Shown: positions 34,190-47,598, numbered from the stretch's first letter. The stretch: DNA of 64,000 nt from Mucor racemosus (GCA_027405735.1 JAPEHQ010000005.1:1302001-1366000); one strand, 5' to 3'. Numbers and translations: made by a program. Notes: generated by a model from the letters alone, not told the origin.

Positions 34190-36326
34190 CGTTTCTTGGA
34201 TATAAAGTTAAAGTGGGAAAGAGATAATTAATGAGACGGGAGCACGAGGATGAAAAGACGTCGCTTTCAGAGGTCGTAAGGTGTGCTTGAAGGGGGCCTC
34301 TGGTGACATATTACAATATTCAATACCAGTTGATGTTTTGTATTCTTTAGAACTATATTATTCAATCAATGTTTCCTCGAAATAACACTTTTATTCGCTG
34401 TTTGCATGATTTTATTGATAAATGTATGCTTTTTTTATGATTTTATAGCAATTTTTCAATGTTCAGGGCAACCCCTTAAAAGAAAGAATCTCGGTTCGAA
34501 AGAATAAGCAAATATTCTTCAGATGTTGAAGAATACTTACGTATCATTGAATTAAATTAAATATCATTGATACTTTCATAAAAGCCATTCATAATTCATA
34601 ATTTACATCTATAAATCATTCAACCAGAGCGGAGTAAAAAGTAATAGAAAACAAATCCATAGCAACCAGGAACAACGAAATTTCCCATGGCAACCAGTCA
34701 ATATATAGCTTTTTAATATGAAAAAAAAGCTCTTAAGATCTTATAAAAAGTGTCCTTATCAATGTAAGAACAGTTAATGTAAATTCAGAGATAGCTGGGT
34801 TCTTAAAGCTCCTAGAAATAACAACCTTTGCTGAAGTTTTTTTATGTACATGAGTAAAAGTTTTATAGGAGCTCAAAATCCAACGTTTTAGCAAAGAAAA
34901 AACACAGGGATATGCCATAGAATGTGAGGAAGCATGCACAAAAAGTGAATTCAAAATTTTCTACAGCAAAAATTCTTGAAAGAAAGCAACAGATTCATGG
35001 CGGAGAACAAACTTCACCAGTTATCGGCAACAAAAATCAGGAACAACACAAATTGCTATAAAATATTGCAATCAACCACGACAAAAAGACGCAATAATTT
35101 CGAGAAAATTGATTGCCAAATGATGAAAAATAGATATATGTAAAAATAATCAAAATTACAAGGCATTACATAAGGTAGATTCGGACCAATAAAAGGTAGT
35201 TTATTATATAATAATCTGTAGAAATGCTTCAACACTGATATTAGTTCATACACATGCTCAAAAGTGTATAAAGTTAGTGTAGTGTCAGGTGCTCCAGCGC
35301 ATGCCAAATCAAATCAAACCTTAAAACAAATATATTGTATCCATGCAGAAGACTCTAGATCTGAAAATGACATTTATCTATATTTCGAATGTTTGCTATT
35401 TCAATTAACTTTCAAGTTCAAAATTTTCATAAATAGGATTTGTTTTCATCTCGATAAATAAAATAAACATTTGCAAAACGTTTGAATAGTATAAAGTTCA
35501 GTGTTTCGAGACATTGTACAGAATGATGAAATACGACTTTTTGTATAACATGACATCTCCAAAGAGCGTTTGACTATCCGCCTTTATAGGAGAGAAAAAA
35601 AATTTACCCAACTATTTGGTTGAGAATCTAAAAATATCACATCTCATTTTCATATATTTTGCACGTTTTTTGTTGTTGTTGTTGTTGCTGCTGTTTAACC
35701 ATGTTTCCTAACTTTTGCAGACATGTATAATATAAAGGCTTGTCTCCATGCTCCGCATCAAATGAATCTTTGTGTAAATTGTAAAGTTTGGCAGTGTTGC
35801 ACATTTATAATCTTTTTTGAGTATTTTGAAAGAGAGCCTCATCATATTTCGGTGTCATGGTTTTATGAGGGTTTTTTTTTTGGCATTCATACGAAATGCC
35901 AAGTATCAACTTGATGTAGTTTTTATACACAAGACATTCGATTGGTGTTTTTTTGTATGTAAACTTTGGCTTTTATTTACATGCAATTAGTGTAATTGCT
36001 AAGCAAAGAAATAATATTTCTCTAATTCCATTTAAAATTTGGATGAATCTACTGGTTGCCAAGTGAAATCGGTATTCTATAAAGAAGTTTGATGTAACAA
36101 CCAATTGGATTGATTCTAGAATTTGTATTTTCTATCTTTTTTTACTACATCCAGACCACTTTAAACTACCATTAATTCATGTAAAAGTACTGTACTTGGA
36201 CCAAAATTATACCATTTACATTCCAGTATAACTTTTCTGTCATATATCTACGAATTTAATAGTAAAATAGCCTTCGATTTTCATGTTGTTGATGGGTGTT
36301 TATATCGGAGTTTAAAATAAATTAAA
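34190..36326. other. Intergenic stretch, no gene recognised
   Basis: About 2.1 kb between the ankyrin gene and the LEA2-like gene. Open frames here are short, on both strands, and lack domains. No tRNA-like TTCGA/clover pattern was seen. Promoters of the two divergent genes must lie at its ends. Confidence 0.4.
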
Positions 36327-37613
36327 ATGGCGAGCACAGACCATTACGGGTATGATATTTATTTGGGTCTATTTTTCTCTTATTTCTTTTTATCTTTCTT
36401 CTTTTCTTGTACTTTTTTTTTTATTTTCTAAATTAAATTATTCATTTCATGAATTCATATGAGTTATTCTCCACCGTCAGATCCATTCCAGAATAGTAAT
36501 CATAATAGACAGCCTTCTTTACCAACCGTATATGAAGATAACGACCCATATAGAATTGTTAAAAAGAGTCCACAATTAGGTAATTGTTCTTTTTTTTTCG
36601 ATTTTTTTTTTCCTATTAACCTATAAAAAATAAAATTTCTAGGCTCTATTTCCGATAATTCAGAATTTGATGCTGTTCATTCTCGTACTGCTTCAGATAG
36701 TAGTACAAGTAGATTGTATAATGGTGCTATGGCATTACCTTCTAATGATTATGAAGACCCATACGCTAAATCTAATTACAAAAAATGGAGAGCATCGACT
36801 ATAAGCAATAACAATGATAGAGCTAATTCTTATTTACCATATTTACATCATCAAAGAGACCCAAACCAAAAGACGGAGCCCATTTATATAGAAGAATATA
36901 CAGCACCAGCATCAACCACATTAGGCATGGGCTCTATGTTACAAGATAGCATGACAGACCAAATAAATATGCGACCATCACAGCAAACAAAAATACCCGA
37001 TTACAATGATAAAATGAGCACATTACCACAAATGAAAAAGCGTAAACAAAAGAAAAGATGTTGTGGATTACGTTATAGAACAATTGTTTTTATCACGCTT
37101 ATTTTTATTGCAATTGTTGCAGTAATTTGGTATTTTGTATGGCCACGTATTCCTGAAATGACATTGGATGATGTAGATAATGTAGGGTCTATTCAAGTTG
37201 TTACTAATACAACCGAAAAAAGCATGTCAACCAGTTGGGGACTCAATATGACAGCCGATAATTCTGCAAATTGGGTTCCCACACACATAAAATCAATTGA
37301 TGTATCCATTACAGATGATAAAACACAACAAAGTTTTGGAAATGGAAGTAAATCTGCAATTGTATTACCTGCAAGGACAAAATCTTTTGTTTATATTCCA
37401 GTTGAAATTTATTATGCTTCTGATTCAGCAAATGATACAACATTTCAAGATTTATACAATGCTTGTGGTGTACAAGTTACTTCAAATATGCCATTTGAAA
37501 ACCAACAAGATGTGCTTAATATTACATTGCATTTAACATATCATATTGCTGGTATTGTTTGGGCTTATCAACGTCAAGTGCCTTTTAAGGGCTTAATGTG
37601 TCCAACAAGTTAA
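36327..37613 (+). CDS. Single-pass membrane protein, LEA2-like
   Basis: Three exons (36327-36349, 36464-36579, 36643-37613) give 369 residues. The first 190 residues are polar, with Asn, Ser and Pro. A basic, cysteine-bearing patch (KKRKQKKRCCGLRYR) precedes one hydrophobic helix (IVFITLIFIAIVAVIWYFVW, about residues 194-215), so the N-terminus is probably cytoplasmic. The C-terminal 150 residues have sequons (NTT, NMT, NGS, NDT, NIT) suited to the lumen or outside, and an arrangement like the LEA type 2 beta-sandwich found in fungal membrane proteins. The LEA2 link is from general shape, not a clear motif. Function unknown. Confidence 0.7.
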
Positions 37614-37966
37614 TTACTGTAAATATATATAAAAAAACAACTCATACCCATATAACTTTAATAAAAATCTCCATGGCAACCATTATGTTGATATCAACTG
37701 ATCTTTTTTTGTGTATTCAAAGAAACAGATTATGTCCGCGCTTTTCATATGTAAAAGATAATAGCTAAATTGTTCTTTCTTTTCCATTCTTTATACTTGT
37801 TTTTTTTTAAAAACCAATTTTAGCATGTATTCAATGTCATCATCATAAAATATTCTGTTTGAATAAATTTTTTTGGGTCAATTTACAACCGTGATATATG
37901 GGTGTACGAAAAATTATAATTTTTTTTTCCTTATCCTATTAAAACTAGGGTTTTTATTTGTGAAAA

Positions 37967-38984
37967 ATGTCAAAAGCAAGTAGTATTGCTAATGTTGCGT
38001 TAAAAAAGAAGAAATATTTCACAGATTTACCTTCATTAAAAGTGCTTTCAAGACCTCATGATGCAAGGTCTGAAGTTACTGTCTATGTAAAAGGATTTTT
38101 AGCTGAAGGAGATTCACCTGAAAACTTTCACGATTGGTTGCATTCTCATAGATTACTCGTATTAAGCCCAAGTCATAAATGGGGGCCTTCTGCATTAGGG
38201 TAATATTGCATTAGATAAGTTTATGCAATTCCAATAAATTAATGATATTAAATTAGTTATTCCTGGCCTTCAGGAAGTCCAACTTCACATATACCAATTC
38301 CACTTGCTTCTTTTGGATCAACTGCATACTTGGTTGCTAAAAATTTGAAGCAACTAAAGAACCTTCGGTTTCCTACTCCGGCTTCCATCGCTGGTGCTAT
38401 AGCTGTAGATGTTGGTATTCACGCAACTCGATTAGCATATCAATTTAGCATAGCAAATCAAGAAAGCCATGATAGAGCGGAAATGTTGGCATGGCGATTA
38501 TTGGATCTACGTCGGAAATATGATTATTTAAGGGTAGTTGGGCATTCTCTTGGCTGTAGACACATTGTCGAGGCTTGTTCATTAATGAATGCCAATGAAA
38601 GGTGAGTATTACTAAAATGTAAAACAAAAAATGGTATACCAATATTATATAATTAGACCAGACTCAATTCATCTGTGTGCTCCGGCACTTGTTGCACCAG
38701 ATATTGTAAATCAGATTCGTAAAGAGACAGGTGGTTTAGGACAAAATAAGACATTGATTTATTATTCACAAAAGGACATCACATTGGGCATTTTACTACG
38801 AACCATTCTAAAAGGAGACCGAGCCATCGGTGAAATCGGATTACCGGAGCATGTAGGATTTGAGAAAGATTGGCTTGATGAAACAGTGAAATCAATTGAT
38901 GTTTCCAAGAGTTTAGGTGGATTTTATGTGGGAGCACATACTGACTATGCCAATAAGTTTCATTATTTTGCGCAACCTTATTAA
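37967..38984 (+). CDS. Alpha/beta-hydrolase-like protein, DUF726/TMCO4-like
   Basis: Three exons (37967-38199, 38257-38601, 38657-38984) give 301 residues. The protein begins with VTVYVKGFLAEGD, then GPSALGYSWPSG, and carries the nucleophile elbow GHSLG at about residues 172-176 after a DYLRVV strand, as in lipase-type serine hydrolases. A later stretch, IHLCAPALVAPDI and then KTLIYYSQKD with a final HTDYA, fits the acid and histidine positions. This order resembles DUF726 proteins (TMCO4 family) but without their long N-terminal membrane region. Substrate is unknown; no signal peptide or clear transmembrane helix is visible. Confidence 0.68.
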
Positions 38985-39169
38985 TAAATTTTTGTACAGA
39001 GAGTCTAATTATATTTTAAAAAGATTTTCGATATTGAAAACGAGCGGGTTTCAGAGAGAGAGGGAGAGATTTTTTTCTTTTTTTCAAGACCCTTTTTCCA
39101 ACCCTAATATATATTAAATCCACCTTTTTCTTTCCTCTTTCTCTTTATTCTTTCTCAATCACATATAAA

Positions 39170-40618
39170 ATGGTTAGTGCAATACGCCATAAAACAAATG
39201 AATTACAAATCGATCTAGAAAATGAAGAGATCATTTTGTTGGGACATTCATCTGAATCTGCTGGAAAATTATTAAGAGGAACTGTTACGCTTAATTTAAC
39301 AGAGCCTATGAAAATAAAATCAGTGACATTATCATTTATTGGTAAAATGAAGGTTTCTTGGTCTGAAGGTAATTTACATTTACATTTGTAAAAAAAAAGA
39401 AAAAAGAAAGAAAAAAACCATCTAAAAATCAAACATTTAGGTATTGGTCATCATCAACATTATCATAAACAAGAAAAAGATATCATCGAACATAGATGGC
39501 AATTTGTTCCAATCATGGATCAAGCACATAAAAAGGCATTTACATTAGGTGCAGGTCAACATAAATGGGATTTTGAATTACTGCTACCCGGTGATCTACC
39601 TCAGTCATTGCAGGCAGAAGGTGGTCAAGTGACATATAGATTAAAAGCTATGGTAGAACGTACTGCATTTCTACAAAATATAGTTAAAAAACAAACTGTA
39701 TTGATCGTACGTTGTATGCTGCCCTCTGAATTTGAACTCATACAAACCCTCGAAATCCATAATACTTGGGCAGAGAAAATGATGTACGATATTTTGATAC
39801 CTTCAAAGGTGTATGCTAGAGGTCAATTGATCCCAATCACATTTCACATTACACCAATTGCTACAAAATTAAGAGTGCGTTCACTTACTGGTAGTCTTAA
39901 AGAATATTGCACTTATACTGCAAATGATTGTTCAAAAACAGATACTCGTATCATCAAATTACAAAGAGCAGAAGATCCTTTCCCAACTAATCAACCCAAT
40001 TCATCAGCTCCAGTTTCATGGTCAAAAGTATTACAATTAGATATTCCTCCAATGTCTTCTCAACTTGCATTTTGTGATGCAGATAATGAAATGATTCGTA
40101 TTCGTCATAAACTTAAATTCATCATTTGCCTTGTAAATGCTGATGGTCATTTATCTGAATTGCGCTGTTCAGTTCCTGTCATAATCATATCATCTATTTC
40201 TCAACAAACAGAACTTAATACCCTTCCTGCTTATGATCAAACATGGCGTACAGTTCTTTGCATGGAAAGTCCAATGGCTACTCCAGATATTGAAGATCCT
40301 CCTGATTTGGCAACAACGTCAACATATACTGAAACAACAGCTGCATCAGCATCTACAGTACCTATCTCCATGGCAACATCTGGAGCTATGGCAATACCAG
40401 ATGATCCTGTAGCGACTTCACCTACTGGTGATCCCCTTTGGTGGAATGGTGAAAATTTGTCTCGTGTACCTTCTTATCGTACAGCTGCTCAGCAAGAATC
40501 AGCCCCGTTTTCAACATCTTTGCCCTCGTATGATCAATTGTCTGTATCGCCAAGACATGCGGCTATGTTTGAACAATTGTCCATTACTCCAACACAACCT
40601 CCCCCACCTTCCACATAA
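39170..40618 (+). CDS. Arrestin-related trafficking adaptor
   Basis: Two exons (39170-39368 and 39441-40618) give 458 residues. The N-terminal arrestin fold shows LRGTVTLNLTEPMKIKSVTL, then HKWDFELLLPGDLPQSLQ and GGQVTYRLKAMVER. The C-terminal fold includes VYARGQLIPITFHITP and the late RIRHKLKFIICL strand. Fungal arrestin-like adaptors bring the HECT ligase Rsp5 to membrane transporters for endocytosis, usually through PPxY motifs. Here the tail has LPAYDQT and two LPSYDQL-like words instead of a perfect PPxY. The proline-rich end (PTQPPPPST) may also bind WW or SH3 domains. The identity of the transporter client cannot be told. Confidence 0.88.
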
Positions 40619-43213
40619 TCAATTTTTTGATCATTTAATTTATAGAATACACACACTCTCTCTCTTTTCCCTTAATTAGCTTGCATTTTCACTAACCCTC
40701 TTCCATTTATTTATAAAAAACCTTTACGAATCTTTCGATTCAAGACCTCGAACAATTTTCTTAAATGTTTTAGTTGTGTTTCAGAATATTCCGAAATTGC
40801 GCGAATTCTTGAGGCAATTTAAAATTTTGACATTTGTGTGATGCTGATCAAATCATGGCAATAACCTCTGAAATTAAGAAATTCAACTTTTTTAAAAAAC
40901 AGGCATGAACCTGACGATCCATACATTCAATAAATCCAAGAAAATACATAATTCAAAATAATGAAAAAATACACAAAAATTCTTTAAAGGCTTAAAATTT
41001 AATTTTAGAAATCTTTTTTATTTATTAAAAATTACAAAAAACCAGTTAACCGTTAAAAAGAGATGCAACTAAACAAATCTACAAGTATTGTAATTAGTAT
41101 ATTGATTATATAAAATAAAATTCATACAGAAAATAAACAAAATCAGACGTGTGCATATTGACTTCAGCCGTGAGGCGTCGGTGGGTCCCTACAAACGAAT
41201 AAATTCGTCGCAGTACCGACGTGAGCCCTCATGATCAGACGCAAATTATAATCATCAGGAGTTTCCGTTTATTTTCTTAGCTATCTTGTAGTATATTTAC
41301 CTTTTAACAAAATTGATTACAGAAGAAACAAGGCAGAGTGGGGGACAGTATCCACTATTTATATCTGTGCGATTTGTGTTGCTGAAAAAATTTTCTCTGC
41401 TGTTGCCGTCACGGGAAAGCAGTCTATAATACTACAAGTTGTTTTTATTGAATAACCGAATTGCAGTTACTCATTTTAAATAGAACAGAAGTAGTTTATC
41501 TCAGTGTTTTGACTGATTAGTAACTATAGAAAACCTAATTATATGATAATTAGCAAGCTCATCATGAAGAATGATATGAATTAGAGCACTTAATGATATC
41601 CAACTTTTAGAACACTTATCAGCCGTAACTATAAAAGCAAAATAATTACTATTCTCTACTTTTTCCAAAAAAAAAAGCGGTACTTTTATACTCAAAAATC
41701 GTGATTTTCATCAAAAAACCACGAAAATAATAGATAAGACCACAAAAATTATCAGATATGATAGTTCTAAATCATAGCTTTATATTCAACTTTATTTCTC
41801 GAAAAAACATGGATTTTTGACCGAGAAACATCACAATTTGCAAATCATCGATTTGGACCGATTTCAGCCTTGTACTAGGTCGACCAAAAACCCCGATGGA
41901 CAAAAAACCGAACAAAAACTTGGATTTCTCAACCAAAAATATAGCTACAGTTGCAAGCAAACCTTTGATTTGTAGCCACGAGTTTCAGCTATCACATTAT
42001 AAAGTTTATTTTGAGGTTGCTATGCAAAAAATATAACTTCTTCCCGAAAAACCGCTTTTTTGCATTTTTGTATCTGTAGAAAAATTTCAGGTGAAAATGT
42101 TTTTTAAAAATGGTACCATCTGATAGAGAATTTAAAATAACACCAGTTTTATTATGAGCACAAACAGAGTTTATCAGGCAGCTTTTACATAAATCTGCAT
42201 CGTAGATTTTTTTGATCAAAAATAATAAAAAATGATCCAAAATGATTTTATGTATTGAAACACCGCTTTGGTTGTAATGTTTATGGTATATACCCATACA
42301 ACATCCTAAAAATAGTATATTATATCTTCGCAACCAAAGAAAAAAAATGCTGCAATATAATTGACATTCTAGTGAATACACAAGTCAAATTATAAAAGGT
42401 TTCGATCATTTTTCAGCATAGAAAAAATCTCTGTACGTTTTCTGGCTTTTGAAAGTTGATTATTCTGATGATACGGTGAACCTCTTTTCCCACATGCTGG
42501 ATGACGAATTTCTAAATTGAGATTTGACGTTTGACATAATGAAGAATTTATTCAAAGTGAAGCTATATCCAGCCGAGCTTTTTTCAAGGATTATTAAAGC
42601 TATTTATTGACTTCTAGTCAAGAATAGACGTTAGATATTGCGTTTGTAATCATTTAAAGATGCAAATCATTCAGTTGTTTGGAACTCAATGGTGTACATT
42701 GGTGGCTTGTTATCAGAGGCACCTTTGTCTTTTGTATTATGCTGCTTTGATCAACCTTATACCAAGATATTGACCCCATTGAGCAGCCTTTCCATTCAAA
42801 TATCTTCCAAATTCGTATCCTAATGCAGTTTTTCTGTCTAATAAATGCAGATCAATTTGTAGAACATCTCTCTAATGCACTATCTATACATATCTTGAAG
42901 AATAACAGCTTACATGACGTCACGTACTGTCCTGTTTCGTCTGTTTTTCTTCTTTCTATTTGAGCTCAATCAACAAAAGTTTTTTTTTTCTGATTTCCCT
43001 CTTCTTGTTTCTTTAACGACGCTCGGTGCACTTTTTAATCCTAACCCTTTTAAATAGCACCCCTCTTCTTTTTCTTTTTTTATTAGCAAAGTAAGTTAAT
43101 AGTTATAGGAAAGCAAAGCTTATCAGATCAACGACTAAAGCTAAAGATTATATTGTCATTGTATAGCCATTTTAGGTCCTGCTAGGATATGCAATTTTGA
43201 AAAACAACAACTA
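40619..43213. other. Long intergenic stretch upstream of eIF4G
   Basis: About 2.6 kb without a supported gene. It includes a GC-richer hairpin-forming patch near 41,160-41,250. The last 200 bases are T/C-rich and fit a strong fungal promoter and leader for eIF4G. Confidence 0.4.
41160..41290 (-). ncRNA. Candidate structured RNA (class unknown)
   Basis: An isolated GC-richer patch can fold: CGTCGGT (41,177-41,183) pairs with ACCGACG (near 41,215-41,222), enclosing a hairpin ACGAA-TAAA-TTCGT, with TGAGGC and GCCCTCA as an outer pairing. On the minus strand a CTGATGA (C-box-like) and two GTCTGA (D-box-like) words surround it, and a TATAAATAG box lies about 75-80 bases upstream (near 41,360-41,370). 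This could be a snoRNA-type gene, but no known target or class was recognised. Confidence 0.25.
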
Positions 43214-46200
43214 ATGAATCGAACTCCTAATACAACCGAAAAAACCAACGCACAACCAGTGTTCAATTACGCTCAGGCTGCAAAGAGAAGCTCACAAAAT
43301 TTGGAATCACAAAAACCCAAAACCAACACATCTACACCTGCTAATGAGTCAAAATCTCCTGAAGCAGAAGCTGCAAAGGTAGAATCACCCTCTTCTTTTG
43401 CCGCTGCCTTATCAAAGAATGCACAATCTACTTCGTATGTTGATTTTCTATTAGATTACTTGATATCATATACTAACTTTAGTTTGATTTTCCCAATATT
43501 GCTTTAGTTCCAATCCTGCACCTGCTGCCGATAACAAATCTAACACAAATGCGTCTGTTCAATTGCCTAGAGAACCTTCCGCTGACGCAGGTAGATATCT
43601 TGAGTCAATAAATAATATAATATGTTTTGACAATTATTTTATCCTTAGCACCAATTCAATTCGGTTCTGTTACAGCAGAAACAAAGGTAGAAGACGTTAA
43701 ATCAGTAGCTGCCGAGACATTGCCTGTTACTGATAACACTTCATCTGTAAGTCGATTTTCAATGACGATATGCATTTGTTTGAAATCTAATACTCAAATT
43801 TTTATAGCGTCGCGATTCAACACATTCTAATACATCTGGTTCCGAACCTCATTATCATAACAACCGTCATTATGGTAACCGTCATAATTCTAACCAAGGA
43901 AAGCATAACAATACTACGCATTCGCCCAACATGCAACCTAGCTACGTTCACCATAAAAAACCCATGTCTCCTCACATGGGTTCTGCTACATCTCCCAACA
44001 TGAACGCTAACCAAAATAATGGTGGCAATTGGCAAAATAATCAATACGTAAGTAAAAAGAATCTTTATTTTATCATCATTGATTTGTTAATCTTTGATTT
44101 TAGTATCGTCCCTCTCAGTATTATGCTCCCAATTCCTATCCTATGCCTATGCCTACTTACGGCAGTCAACCATTTGTTCCTCAACCTTCAGTTAACAAAG
44201 CAATTCCTATTATTAACCCCAATACAAGTGAAGTAATCAACCTTTCCAATCAATCACCATCCGCCACCAAGGAAGTTGCTGCTGCTTCACCTGTAGCTAC
44301 TACTGCCCCTCCCAAGGCCGATGAAGCCCCCAAAGAAACCAAGGACTTCAAGATCAATCCTACTCCATCTCGTGCTATCAAGATTGTTAACCCTAGAGTG
44401 AGTGAACATAATTATGCAGTTTTTTATAGAAACTTTGTAATTGACATTTGATATTGTTTTTACAGGAAAAGGAGGAAGAGGCTGAAAGAAAAGCCAAGGA
44501 GGAAGCTGATAGACAAGCCAAGGAGGAAGCTGAACAAAAGGCCAAGGAAGAGGCCGAACAAAAGGCCAAGGAAGAAGCTGAACAAAAGGCCAAGGATGAG
44601 CAAAAGGCTAAGGAAGAAGCCGAAAGAAAGGCCAAAGAAGAGGCTGAACAAAAGGCCAAGGAATTAGCAGAACAAAAAGCAAAGGAGGAGGCTGAACAAA
44701 AGGCAAAGGAAGAGGCTGCTAGAAAGGAGAAAGAAGAAGCCGAAAAGAAGGCAAAGGAAGAAGCTGATGCTAAGGCTGCTGCTGACGCTAAGGCTGCTGC
44801 TGACGCTAAGGCTGCTGCTGATGCTAAGGCTGCTGAGGAAGCCAAGACCGCCGAGGAAGCCAAAAAGATTGAAGAATCAAAAGCTCAAGAGGCCAAGAAG
44901 ATCGAAGAGGATAAGGTTCAAGAAGCTAAGGCTCAAGAATCCAAGATTGAAGAAGCCAAGTCTGAAGAGCCTAAGGCTACTCCTGTTGAAGGTGACAAAG
45001 AGGAAGAGCGTATTGCTGCTATCAATGCCGATAAGGTCGCTAGAGGTATTGCTCCTGGTCGTCTTGATATGTCTGCCATTCCTGCTCATGTATTCCATGA
45101 TTCACCTGCTTCTACACCTACTGGTGCTACTCCTCCTAAGGTTAAGGGCCCTCCTATGCCAGTCATTGAAGATTTCAGCTCTATTAATTATCCCCCTGAA
45201 TTCCTTGCTCCCAAAGCTAGAGATTCCGCTACTAGTAAGATCACTTATGATTCTGCTTTCTTGATGCAGTTCCAAAAGCTTTGTCTCGAATCTGACGAAG
45301 ATTTGTCTCAATTCCAAAGTATGAGCGAAGAATCCAGCGGTAGTGATAACAACAGACGTGGTATGTCTCGTCGTCAAACATCTGAGCGTGGACGTGGACC
45401 TCGTACTCCCGGTGGTTCTGGTGATGGAATGTATAGAAATAACTCTCGCGATGGTCGTGGTGAGATGGGCAAGTTCTCTGGTGGTCGTCAAATCTCTCAC
45501 CGTCAAGGTAGCAACGGTCCTAACTCTCCCGGTATGGAACGTCAAGGTTCTCAAGGTGGTAGAAACCGTAGTGGTCGTGGTGGTAAGGGTCGTCATCCCC
45601 CAAGAGAACAAATTGGTGCCCCTACTATTCCTCTTGATCAAGTTGTACCTTTGGAAAAGAGTCAAAACCGTTGGATCCCTACTGTTGTTGCCACTGATGG
45701 TACTGCCGCTACTGCCACTGATAAGGCTGAAGCTGAAGCTGAGGCATTAATATCTCAAGACATTATTATTCGTAAGATCAAGGGTCTTCTTAACAAATTG
45801 ACTCTTGAAAGATTTGATTCTATTTCTGACCAAATCTGGGAATATGCTAAACAATCTGAAAAAGAAGATAATGGTCAATCCTTAAGAACCGTTATTCAAC
45901 TCATTTTTGATAAGGCTTGTGATGAGCCTAACTTTGCCAGCATGTGGGCACAATTGTGTAAGAAGATGTACGATGTTATTTCTCTTGATGGTAATATTAA
46001 GGATGTTAATATCCTTGATAAGAACAAGGAACCAGTTTCTGGTGGTGCTCTTTACCGTAAATATCTTCTCAATCGTTGTCAACAAGAATTTGAAAAGGGT
46101 TGGAAGAGTGATTTACCCAAGCTTGATGAATCTTCCGCCGAGGTTATGATGACTGAAGAATATTATGCTGCTGCCAAGGCCAAGCGTCAAGGTCTCGGTC

Positions 46201-47598
46201 TTGTTCAATTCATTGGTGAGCTTTTCAAGCGTCAAATGTTAACCGATCGTGTCATGATTGAATGTTTAATGAGATTATGTGCTGATCCCTCTAACCCTGA
46301 AGATGAGGAAACTGAAACTATGTGTAAGATGTTGACTACTATGGGTAAGGCCTTTGATAGCAGTGGTAGAAAGAACAAGGAATGGCTCGATATCTACTTT
46401 GAAAGAATGAACGAGATGTACAAGTCTGCTACTTTGAGTTCCAGAGTCAAATTTATGATTTTGGATGTCTTTGATCTTCGTAAGAGTAAATGGACTCTCA
46501 AGCGTGGTAACCAACCTGCTCCTACTACTATTGCACAAATTCATGAACAAGCCAAGAAGGCTAGTGAAGAGAAAGAAAAGGAAACCATGAAACGTTCTGG
46601 TAGCTCTCGTGGTGGTAACGCTTCTCATCCCATGTCTCGTCAAAGTTCTCGTGGTGGTCGTGATATTCAACGTCAAAGTTCATCTCGCAACAACAACAAT
46701 AACAATAGCAATAACAACAATAATGCTAATCAAGATAACCAAAGTGGTGGTAATACCCCTGCTGCCAGTGCTGATGGTTGGAATACTGTTGGTACAGGTA
46801 GTCCTACTGCTGGTCCTAGACCTGGTCGCACAAATGAACTCGCCAACTTTGGTAAGACTGATCGTAGCAAATCAAGAGGTAATGTTCTTGGTCCTTCAAG
46901 CAGTCCTTTCTCTAGTTTGGCTCGTTCTGGCTCCAAGACTAACATCGATAAGAAGACTACTCCTGTTGATAGTCGTGCTTCAAGCCCTGCTACCTCAATG
47001 GCCAACATGTTTAGTGCTTTGGGTGGTGAAGAGCATGAGGAAGAACACTCTGGTGAACGTAAGAAGTTACAATTGTTACCTAGAACAGGTGCTGAAAACA
47101 CATCTGAGGAAGGCGAAAAGAAGGAGGAATCTGCTGCCCCTGCCGCTGATGAGAAACCCAAGTTGAGCGATGAACTCGTCGAACGTAGATCGAAGAGTAC
47201 CATCGAAGAATATTTCAGTCTTCGTGATAAGAAGGTAAGAATTTGCATTATAGATTATCCTTTATGTTGTATTTAATATTTATCGTTTCAATTAGGAATT
47301 ATGCGAATGTGTTAAGGAATTAGATCATTCAGAGTATCGTGTCATTTTTGCTGGCAAATTATTAGATGTTGTTGAAAAGAAGACCGAGGATGTTGAGGTT
47401 GTTTGCGACATGATTGCTGAACTTTATAAAGAAAATTTAATGTCAAGAGAAGAATATGTTCTTGCATTCAAGAAGTTCTGGGAAGGTTATGAAGATTTAG
47501 TCATTGATGTCCCCAAGGCACCACAACATGTTGATCAACTTCTTGCTGCTACAGGTATCGAACGCTCAGAGGTTGAATGTGAAGCTGAAAGCTTCTAA
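43214..47598 (+). CDS. Translation initiation factor eIF4G
   Basis: Seven exons (43214-43434, 43508-43590, 43649-43746, 43808-44047, 44104-44397, 44466-47234, 47296-47598) give 1,335 residues. eIF4G is the scaffold of the cap-binding complex, bridging eIF4E, eIF4A, PABP and eIF3. Visible parts: a disordered N-terminus, a charged helical repeat of the type KAKEEAEQ at residues about 313-485, an eIF4E-binding motif YDSAFLM (YxxxxL-phi) at about residue 573, RG-rich patches, the MIF4G domain from about residue 745 (IIRKIKGLLNKLTLERF) to about 990, a second low-complexity region with an Asn run, and an MA3 domain at the C-terminus (KSTIEEYFSLRDKKELCECV). All parts are open. The long charged repeat is the notable feature. 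Confidence 0.95.
44466..44980 (+). repeat. Tandem KAKEEAEQ-type coding repeat in eIF4G
   Basis: The coding sequence consists of many near-identical units of the type GCCAAGGAAGAAGCTGAACA encoding KAKEEAEQ, then ADAKAA units, then EEAKKIEE words. The predicted product is a long, highly charged single helix or coiled coil. Such arrays easily change length. Confidence 0.9.

Noticed and set aside
34190..36326. Possible tRNA or other RNA gene in the ankyrin to LEA2 gap
   Set aside because: TTCGAA-type words occur, but no cloverleaf arms could be placed around them.
44393..44863. Minus-strand 156-residue Ala/Ser-rich frame
   Set aside because: It is the complement of the KAKEEAEQ repeat of eIF4G; low-complexity coding repeats leave open frames on the other strand.
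45102..45665. 187-residue minus-strand frame in eIF4G
   Set aside because: Shadow of the eIF4G coding strand, rich in Thr and Arg because the sense strand is GGT/CGT-rich.
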